Origin: Bacteroidota bacterium
GTDB lineage: Bacteria > Bacteroidota > Bacteroidia > NORP154
Direction: 5' to 3'
NCBI GenBank assembly: GCA_022572355.1
Contig: JACZWC010000034.1
Coordinates: forward strand, 1-48,439
Length of the DNA stretch: 48,439 bases
The translations under genes were made by a program, and so were the position numbers. Position 1 is the stretch's first letter. Each line of letters begins with the position of its first letter. This document shows, one piece after another, positions 44,001 to 48,439 of the stretch. The notes beneath the pieces were generated by a model, which was not told the DNA's origin, searched no databases, and saw only the letters and a list, made by a program, of their open reading frames with translations.

Positions 44001-47000
44001 CGGAGCTGGCCCTTGTCCAGCAGCAACAGACTTTATGATATTGACCATCAATCCGCTGGCTACTGTTGCTGCCGGGCCTGATGCTACTATCTGTGAGGGT
44101 TCTACTCATGTGATGGCGGGTAGCTTTGGAGGTGGCGCTTCTTCTATTACATGGACAACAAGTGGTGATGGAGCATTTGTATTAACAACTAATCCATTGA
44201 CAACCTACACACCTGGTGCTGCAGATATTCTAGCTGGCACTGTTACCTTGACCATCACTACGGATGATCCCGCCGGGCCCTGTGGTACTGCTACAGACTT
44301 TATGGTGTTGACAATCAATCCACTGGCGCTGACATCTGCCGGTGCGGATGCTACCATTTGTTCGGGTTCTACACATACCATGGCTGGTACCTTCGGTGGT
44401 GGGGCCTCTTCTATTACTTGGACTACTTCCGGAACAGGTGCCTTTACATTGGCCACTGACCCAACGACTGTTTATACACCTTCTGTTGCAGATATTACAG
44501 CGGGAACTGTTACGCTCAGCATTACAACGGATGACCCCGCTGGTCCTTGTGGCACAGCAACGGACTTTATGATTTTGACCATAAACCCGATTGCTACGGT
44601 TGCTGCCGGGCCCGATGCAACTATATGTGAGGGCTCAACACATACAATGGCTGGATCTTTTGGCGGTTCAGCTTCTTCAATTCTTTGGACTACTTCAGGT
44701 ACAGGAACCTTTGCGCTGGATACTGACCCAACAACAGTATATACCCCTTCAGCAGCAGATATATTAGCAGCTACCGTTACCCTTACCATTACTACTGATG
44801 ATCCAGACGGGGCCGGGCCTTGTTTAGCGGTTACGGACTTTATGATCCTAACCATAAATCCTATCGCAACTACCTCGGCTGGTGCGGATGCTACTATTTG
44901 TGAGGGCTCAACACACACCATGGCAGGAACATTTGGTGGTTCTGCTTCTTCTATTACATGGACAACAAGTGGTGATGGAGGATTTGTATTGGATTCCGAT
45001 CCTACGACCGTTTACACCCCGGGTGCTGCCGATATATTAGCCGGTACTGTAACCCTTACAATAACAACTGACGATCCTGACGGTGGCGGGCCTTGTGGAG
45101 TGGCCACTGACTTTATGATATTGACCATTAACCCACTGGCTATTGTAGCAGCCGGTGCTGATGTAACTATTTGTGAGGGCTCAACCAATGTGATGGCGGG
45201 TAGCTTTAGCGGTGGCACCTCTTCTATTACATGGACAACAAGTGGTGATGGAGCATTTGTACTAGCAACCAATCCATTGACTACCTACACACCCGGTGCT
45301 GCAGATATTCTAGCTGGTACTGTTACCTTGACTATCACTACGGATGATCCTGCCGGGCCATGTGCTTCTGTAACTGACTTTATGATCCTAACTATAAATC
45401 CACTGGCTACAACATCTGCCGGTGCCGATGCAACGATATGTTCTGGTTCCACACATACCATGGCGGGTACCTTCGGTGGTGGTGCATCTTCTATTACATG
45501 GACAACAAGTGGTGATGGAGCATTTTTATTGGTTACCGATCCTACAACGGTATACACCCCAGGTGCTGCGGATATCGCTGCCGGTACTGTCACACTCACC
45601 ATCACAACAGATGATCCTGCAGGGCCCTGTGGTACGGCTACTGACTTTATGGTACTCACCATTAGTCCTATAGCAACAACCACGGCCGGTGCTGATGATG
45701 TAATATGTGCTGGGTCTGCCTATGTGTTGAGTGGTGCATTTGGTGGAGCCGCTTCTTCCATTACCTGGACGACTTCTGGTTCTGGAGTTTTTACGCTGGA
45801 TACTGATCCAACTACAACTTATACCCCATCTGCGGCGGATATTACTGCCGGTTCAGTGATTTTGACGATTACAACTGACGACCCAGATGGGCCTGGTGTA
45901 TGTACTGCCGCGTCAGATGCAATGACTCTTACCATCAATCCTATTGCCACAACTTCAGCTGGTGCAGATGCTACTATTTGTGAGGGTTCTACTTATACGA
46001 TGACAGGAACATTTGGTGGTTCGGCTTCTTCTATTACTTGGACAACTTCAGGGTCTGGCACATTTGCTTTGGACACGGATCCAACGACGGTTTACACCCC
46101 TTCTGTTGCTGACATAACAGCTGGAACGGTTACACTTACAATAACAACGGATGATCCGGATGCAGGTGGACCCTGTCTGGCTGCTGTTGACGCAATGATA
46201 TTAACAATCAACGCCGTGCCAACGGTTTCAGCCGCTGCTGATGCTTCTGTTTGCGCCTACTTTGGGTACACGCTTGCAGGCGTAATGGGCGGTTCTGCCA
46301 CAAGTGTTACCTGGACAACTTCTGGTACTGGTGTGTTTGATGACCCTGCGCTTCTTGCTGCAACCTATACACCGTCAGATGCGGATACAACGGCCGGAAC
46401 GGTTACATTGACGATAACCACCAATGATCCGGACGGTATAGGACCCTGTGTTGCTGTCTCAGACTTTATGGTATTGACCATAACTTCTGCGGATAAGCCA
46501 GGATTTAGTTATTCGTCTGGAACCTATTGTCAGACAGGTACTGACCCCACACCGGTGATCGCAGGTACACCGGGAGGAGCGTTCAATGCATCGCCTGGTG
46601 GAATGACAATAAATGCTGTCACAGGGGAAATTGATTTGAGTGCAAGTGCAGTGAATGCGTATTCAGTAGAGTATGTCACTACTGGTGCCTGTCCCGATAG
46701 TTTAACCGTTATTATAAATATAACGATTGCTCCTGATGCAACATTTACTTTTGCTGATCCTTTTTGTGAAGGTGATGCCAATCCATTTCCCAGCTTCCCT
46801 GCAGGTGCAAGTGCTGGAACTTTCAGTGCTATTCCTGCGGGAATGAACTTTATAAATGTGAACACGGGAGAAATAGATTTGGCTACATCAACGCCAGGTG
46901 TTTATGAAGTCAAGAACTACATTGCTGCCTCAGGTGGTTGCGCCTCAGATACAGATTCCATATTCGTGACAATTAATCCTGTTGCAACCGTAGCTGCCAA

Positions 47001-48438
47001 TGTGGACGATGTCATTTGCGAATTGAGTACCTATACAATGGCCGGTTCATTTGGAGGATCTGCATCTTTAATTCTTTGGACAACTTCTGGAACGGGTGCA
47101 TTTGGTGTTCCTGCTGACCCCTTGGCAGTATATACACCTTCTGCTGCTGATGTAGTTGCAGGTACAGTTACATTAACCATTACTACTGATGATCCGGATG
47201 GTGCGGGGCCATGCGTTGCTGTGTCAGATGATATGTTGCTTACGATAAACCTCATAGCCACGGTTGGTTCGGGTGGAGCCGACGTTATTTGTGCGGGCTC
47301 TTCATACACTTTATCCGGTGTGATGGGTGGAAGTGCAACCAGTATTACCTGGACTACAGCAGGCACAGGTACTTTTGATAACAACACCTTGTTAGGTGCT
47401 GTATATACTCCCTCTGCTGCAGATATTGCGGGAGTCACAGTTGATTTAACCATAACTTCTAATGATCCTGATGGAGCGGGGCCTTGTCTTGCAGCGGTGG
47501 ATGTAATGACACTGACTATTAATCCAATTGCAACAGTATCAGCTGGTATTGATGATACGATTTGTGAAGGAACCACTTTTAGTACACTAGGTGTCTTTGG
47601 TGGTTCAGCTGCTACTATTCTGTGGACTACTTCAGGTACTGGAACATTCTTGCTCGATACTGACCCCACAACAGTTTATACACCATCAGCTGCGGATATA
47701 GCTGCTGGGGATGTAACGCTTACTATTACTACTGATGACCCTGCCGGTCCTTGTCCTTTTGTTACCGATGCGATGCTATTGACATTTAATTTGACACCAA
47801 CTGCTACAGCTGGATCTGATGATGTAATATGCTCGGGCTCCACATACACATTATCTGGTGGTTTTGGAGGATCGGCCTCAACTATAACCTGGACTACAGC
47901 TGGAACCGGTACTTTTGACAACGCTTCATTACCGGGGGCAACGTATACTCCTTCTGCTGCGGATATTGCTGGAATTACTGTAGATCTCACAATAACTACC
48001 AATGATCCTGACGGCCCGGAACCTTGTGTTCCCGCAGTGGATGTAATGACACTTACAATAGATCCAATCGCAACAGTGTCTGCCAATGTGGATGATGTGA
48101 TTTGTGAGAACTCTACCTATACAATGGCCGGTTCTTTTGGCGGCGGAGCTTCTTCTATTACTTGGACTTCCTCTGGAACGGGAACTTTTGGTGTTCCCAC
48201 CAACCCACTGGCTGTCTATACGCCGTCTGCTGCAGATATTTTGGCCGGTGTTGTTACCCTTACCATCACAACGGATGACCCTGCAGGGCCTTGTTTAGTG
48301 GTGAGTGATGCCATGATTCTTACAATAGATCCTATTGCCATTGTTTCTTCAGGAGGCAATGATGTCATTTGTTCGGGTTCTACTTATACATTGTCTGGTT
48401 CATTTAGCGGTGGCGCTTCCTCTATTACCTGGGCAACC
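38023..48438 (+). CDS. Giant multidomain surface adhesin (SprB-like/Ig-repeat), 3' end outside the window
   Basis: A single frame stays open from the ATG at 38023 to the right edge, at least 3472 codons. A long signal peptide ends at NILFAQ (residue 46). Residues about 50-455 form a right-handed beta-helix rich in Asn ladders (NNHFENNNLERI, NNIIGGSYGIYF). SprB-type repeats follow at about 461-530 and 533-610 (GGTPPYIYQWDDPLTQTT, GTYNVTVTDVNGC). A discoidin-like module lies at about 616-755, a third SprB repeat at 759-836, and Ig-like repeats of 89-91 residues from 847 on, each with two Cys (in TIC and GPC) likely bonded. Such proteins are usually exported by the type IX system and act in adhesion or gliding; a sorting domain would be beyond the edge. 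An ATG at 38038 is an alternative start. Confidence 0.92.
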   Translation, partial: MIEQIMSKLKQTLRLVKLPEKNHSAIRLITLILIVFTLGGNILFAQPLSGVKTIGGVGPDYASFTDAVIALSVNGVMGPVTFNVRTATYNEQISIPVIAGASAVNTITFQSETGVKTDVLLTHVGSSLNPYTIRLNSADFFTFRNMSIQMTGIGVGNTIELLNGADNNHFENNNLERILPIQNRVIYSSNTLDINNVIENNNIIGGSYGIYFEGVDAANQETGNEIRGNTLTEQSSNGIYIRFNADIQTIGNTIINPLSISGITLERCVGTAGNRSLTANNMVQVNASQQTWGIAVTICEYQDIFHNSVHITGSNAKSRAFFHPTNNPSDLNIRIKNNIFANTAGGLAIYVFRPENITESDFNNYYATGAFLAKWGPASETSFLFTDLAALQTASGQDANSVSVDPAFTSPTDLHLTILSPISLVGIGLSSIVPDDIDGDIRNIVTPNMGADEFVSPCTTVISVTTSGTGTSCNGTCEGTATATPSGATPPLTFIWDDPLTQSTATAIGLCAGTYNVTVIDANSCLTIGVYIVTEPDVLTATTSVTDVTCNSNCDGAVAAVVSGGTPPYIYQWDDPLTQTTVTAVGLCPGTYNVTVTDVNGCETGIFVVSQEVYVPTSSHNVFFDRPPLQDLSFINDGSFGLVDGTIWESAPSTFELTMTFPSSVILDEVRVAGGQFNGQFNIPPLMELHRGSSSGPLLLTIVLPTDLNLNSSTFSNTVSSAVYTWVITSNSNGFASLQEIECFGSGIVPVSGTVNEPIALSLTTSTTDASCIGNDGTASVTVTGGTPPYSFLWDDPLTQTTSTAVGLTPNSYVVQVTDDNGCISTETAVVGDGCIGCGVLATANAGADAAICEGSTHTMAGSFGGSASSILWTTSGSGVFTLDTDPTTTYTPSAADITAGTVTLTITTDDPDGAGPCLAATDFMILTINPIATTSAGADATICEGSNHVMAGSFGGGASSITWTTSGTGAFTLATDPTTLYTPSAADILAGTVTLTITTDDPAGPCGTATDFMILTINPLATTSAGADATICSGSTHTMAGTFGGGASSITWTTSGTGVLTLASDPTTVYTPSAADITAGTVTLTITTDDPDGAGPCLAVTDFMVLTINPVATTSAGADVTICEGSTNVMAGSFGGSASSITWTTSGSGVFVLATSPTTTYTPSAADITAGTVTLTITTDDPDGAGPCLAATDFMILTIDPLAATSAGANATICSGSTHTMAGTFGGGASSITWTTSGTGAFTLATDPTTVYTPSAADITAGTVTLTITTDDPAGPCGSVTDFMILTINLLATTSAGADATICSGSTHTMSGTFGGGASSITWTTSGTGVFTLPTDPTTVYTPSAADVLAGTVTLTITTDDPAGPCPSVSDDMILTIDPAATVSAGVDATICEGSTHTMAGIFGGGASSITWTTSGDGGFALVTDPTTVYTPGAADILAGTVTLTITTDDPAGPCGTATDFMILTINPIATVAAGPDATICSGSTHTMAGSFGGSASSITWTTSGDGGFVLVTDPTTVYTPGAADILAGTVTLTITTDDPDGAGPCLAATDFMILTINPIATTTAGPDATICEGSTHTMAGAFGGSASSITWTTSGTGVFVLATDPTTTYTPSAADILAGTVTLTITTDDPDGAGPCPAATDFMILTINLLATVAAGADVTICEGSTNVMAGSFGGGASSITWTTSGTGVFVLATDPTTVYTPSAADILAGTVTLTITTDDPAGPCGSVTDFMILTINPLATTSAGADATICSGSTHTMAGSFGGGASSITWTTSGTGAFTLATDPTTVYTPSAADITAGTVTLTITTDDPAGPCGTATDFMILTINPIATVAAGADATICEGSTHTMAGAFGGSATSITWATSGDGAFALVTDPTTVYTPGAADILAGTVTLTITTDDPDGAGPCLAATDFMILTINPIATTSAGADATICEGSTHTMAGSFGGSASSITWTTSGDGAFVLATNPLTTYTPGAADILAGTVTLTITTDDPDGAGPCPAATDFMILTINPLATVAAGPDATICEGSTHVMAGSFGGGASSITWTTSGDGAFVLTTNPLTTYTPGAADILAGTVTLTITTDDPAGPCGTATDFMVLTINPLALTSAGADATICSGSTHTMAGTFGGGASSITWTTSGTGAFTLATDPTTVYTPSVADITAGTVTLSITTDDPAGPCGTATDFMILTINPIATVAAGPDATICEGSTHTMAGSFGGSASSILWTTSGTGTFALDTDPTTVYTPSAADILAATVTLTITTDDPDGAGPCLAVTDFMILTINPIATTSAGADATICEGSTHTMAGTFGGSASSITWTTSGDGGFVLDSDPTTVYTPGAADILAGTVTLTITTDDPDGGGPCGVATDFMILTINPLAIVAAGADVTICEGSTNVMAGSFSGGTSSITWTTSGDGAFVLATNPLTTYTPGAADILAGTVTLTITTDDPAGPCASVTDFMILTINPLATTSAGADATICSGSTHTMAGTFGGGASSITWTTSGDGAFLLVTDPTTVYTPGAADIAAGTVTLTITTDDPAGPCGTATDFMVLTISPIATTTAGADDVICAGSAYVLSGAFGGAASSITWTTSGSGVFTLDTDPTTTYTPSAADITAGSVILTITTDDPDGPGVCTAASDAMTLTINPIATTSAGADATICEGSTYTMTGTFGGSASSITWTTSGSGTFALDTDPTTVYTPSVADITAGTVTLTITTDDPDAGGPCLAAVDAMILTINAVPTVSAAADASVCAYFGYTLAGVMGGSATSVTWTTSGTGVFDDPALLAATYTPSDADTTAGTVTLTITTNDPDGIGPCVAVSDFMVLTITSADKPGFSYSSGTYCQTGTDPTPVIAGTPGGAFNASPGGMTINAVTGEIDLSASAVNAYSVEYVTTGACPDSLTVIINITIAPDATFTFADPFCEGDANPFPSFPAGASAGTFSAIPAGMNFINVNTGEIDLATSTPGVYEVKNYIAASGGCASDTDSIFVTINPVATVAANVDDVICELSTYTMAGSFGGSASLILWTTSGTGAFGVPADPLAVYTPSAADVVAGTVTLTITTDDPDGAGPCVAVSDDMLLTINLIATVGSGGADVICAGSSYTLSGVMGGSATSITWTTAGTGTFDNNTLLGAVYTPSAADIAGVTVDLTITSNDPDGAGPCLAAVDVMTLTINPIATVSAGIDDTICEGTTFSTLGVFGGSAATILWTTSGTGTFLLDTDPTTVYTPSAADIAAGDVTLTITTDDPAGPCPFVTDAMLLTFNLTPTATAGSDDVICSGSTYTLSGGFGGSASTITWTTAGTGTFDNASLPGATYTPSAADIAGITVDLTITTNDPDGPEPCVPAVDVMTLTIDPIATVSANVDDVICENSTYTMAGSFGGGASSITWTSSGTGTFGVPTNPLAVYTPSAADILAGVVTLTITTDDPAGPCLVVSDAMILTIDPIAIVSSGGNDVICSGSTYTLSGSFSGGASSITWAT

Positions 48439-48439
48439 T
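40561..48439 (+). repeat. Tandem array of at least 28 Ig-like repeat units
   Basis: Units begin at the Gly of GADATIC-type motifs at 40561, 40834, 41101, 41374, 41647, 41914, 42181, 42448, 42721, 42994, 43261, 43528, 43801, 44074, 44341, 44608, 44881, 45154, 45421, 45688, 45961 and 46234. After two different modules (46488-46990) the array resumes near 46999, 47272, 47545, 47815, 48085 and 48355. Unit length is 267 or 273 bp, set by DDPAGPC or DDPDGAGPC. A typical unit reads ICEGSTHTMAGSFGGSAS, WTTSGTG, TYTPSAADI, VTLTITTDDP. Confidence 0.95.
41101..45687 (+). repeat. Higher-order repeat: four-unit blocks of 1080 bp
   Basis: Unit lengths follow the order 273, 273, 267, 267 in four blocks: 41101-42180, then one extra 267-bp unit (42181-42447), then 42448-43527, 43528-44607 and 44608-45687. 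Equivalent units across the last three blocks share unit-specific wording, for example ATVAAG before the first, TTAG/TSAG before the second, VMAG in the third and ICSGS in the fourth. This indicates duplication of whole four-unit blocks. Confidence 0.85.

Noticed and set aside
39117..48086. Many long minus-strand open frames opposite the Ig-repeat array, rich in Val, Ala and Pro.
   Set aside because: They repeat with the array's period, lack starts and family motifs, and are the antisense of a clearly coding repeat frame.
40561..48439. CRISPR array suggested by regular repeats.
   Set aside because: Units of 267-273 bp form one open reading frame of Ig-like domains; there are no short repeats with unique spacers.

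Overview
The window looks like a chromosomal segment of a Bacteroidota bacterium, probably an environmental Cytophagales-like lineage. Evidence: promoter boxes of the form TTTG-N18/19-TAnnTTTG, a DUF5686 outer-membrane protein, SprB-type repeats in a giant adhesin, a Bacteroidota-style RND/MFP/TolC operon, a MetRS with a KFSTS loop, and the short GC-rich palindrome typical of these genomes. Species cannot be named from the sequence.

Layout. (1) 1-6171, housekeeping: the tail of a MerR-type regulator, metG, an LD-carboxypeptidase, a tRNA-Leu locus in which a broken tRNA-Leu 5' half, a small GIY-YIG nuclease gene and an intact tRNA-Leu lie between one promoter and one terminator, then dCMP deaminase, an S41 protease and an acidic His/Cys-rich lipoprotein. 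(2) 6318-12832: a minus-strand efflux operon marR-tolC-MFP-RND with a clear promoter bracketed by an inverted repeat. (3) 13065-17192: an SDR oxidoreductase, a Sel1-repeat protein, a long PurF-like amidophosphoribosyltransferase and an inverted-repeat element of about 214 bp. (4) 17193-21852, minus strand: an Ig-fold chaperone-like protein, a YwqK/MORN-like repeat protein and a DUF5686 outer-membrane protein. (5) 21981-32175, plus strand, tightly packed: two methyltransferases, a methyltransferase fused to a polyprenyl-phosphate-sugar-synthase-like GT2, an FkbM methyltransferase, and three tandem GT-C/TPR membrane proteins resembling eukaryotic TMTC O-mannosyltransferases. (6) 32265-37721: two paralogous small secreted (pilin-like) proteins and a 1196-residue usher-like outer-membrane barrel with SdrD-B-like, carboxypeptidase-regulatory-like and SPOR domains. 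(7) 38023-end: an adhesin of at least 3472 codons, open at the right edge, with a beta-helix, SprB repeats, a discoidin-like module and at least 28 Ig-like repeats of about 90 residues.

Working model (inference). Regions 4-7 form a surface-structure locus. The GT2 would make a lipid-linked sugar, the three TMTC-like enzymes would transfer it to secreted proteins, the methyltransferases would decorate the glycan or lipid, and the likely clients are the neighbouring pilin-like proteins and the Ig-repeat adhesin. This would parallel eukaryotic TMTC O-mannosylation of cadherin repeats. A chaperone/usher-like route may assemble the small subunits. The Ig-repeat array shows a strict four-unit higher-order period of 1080 bp (unit lengths 273, 273, 267, 267), which points to recent block duplication.
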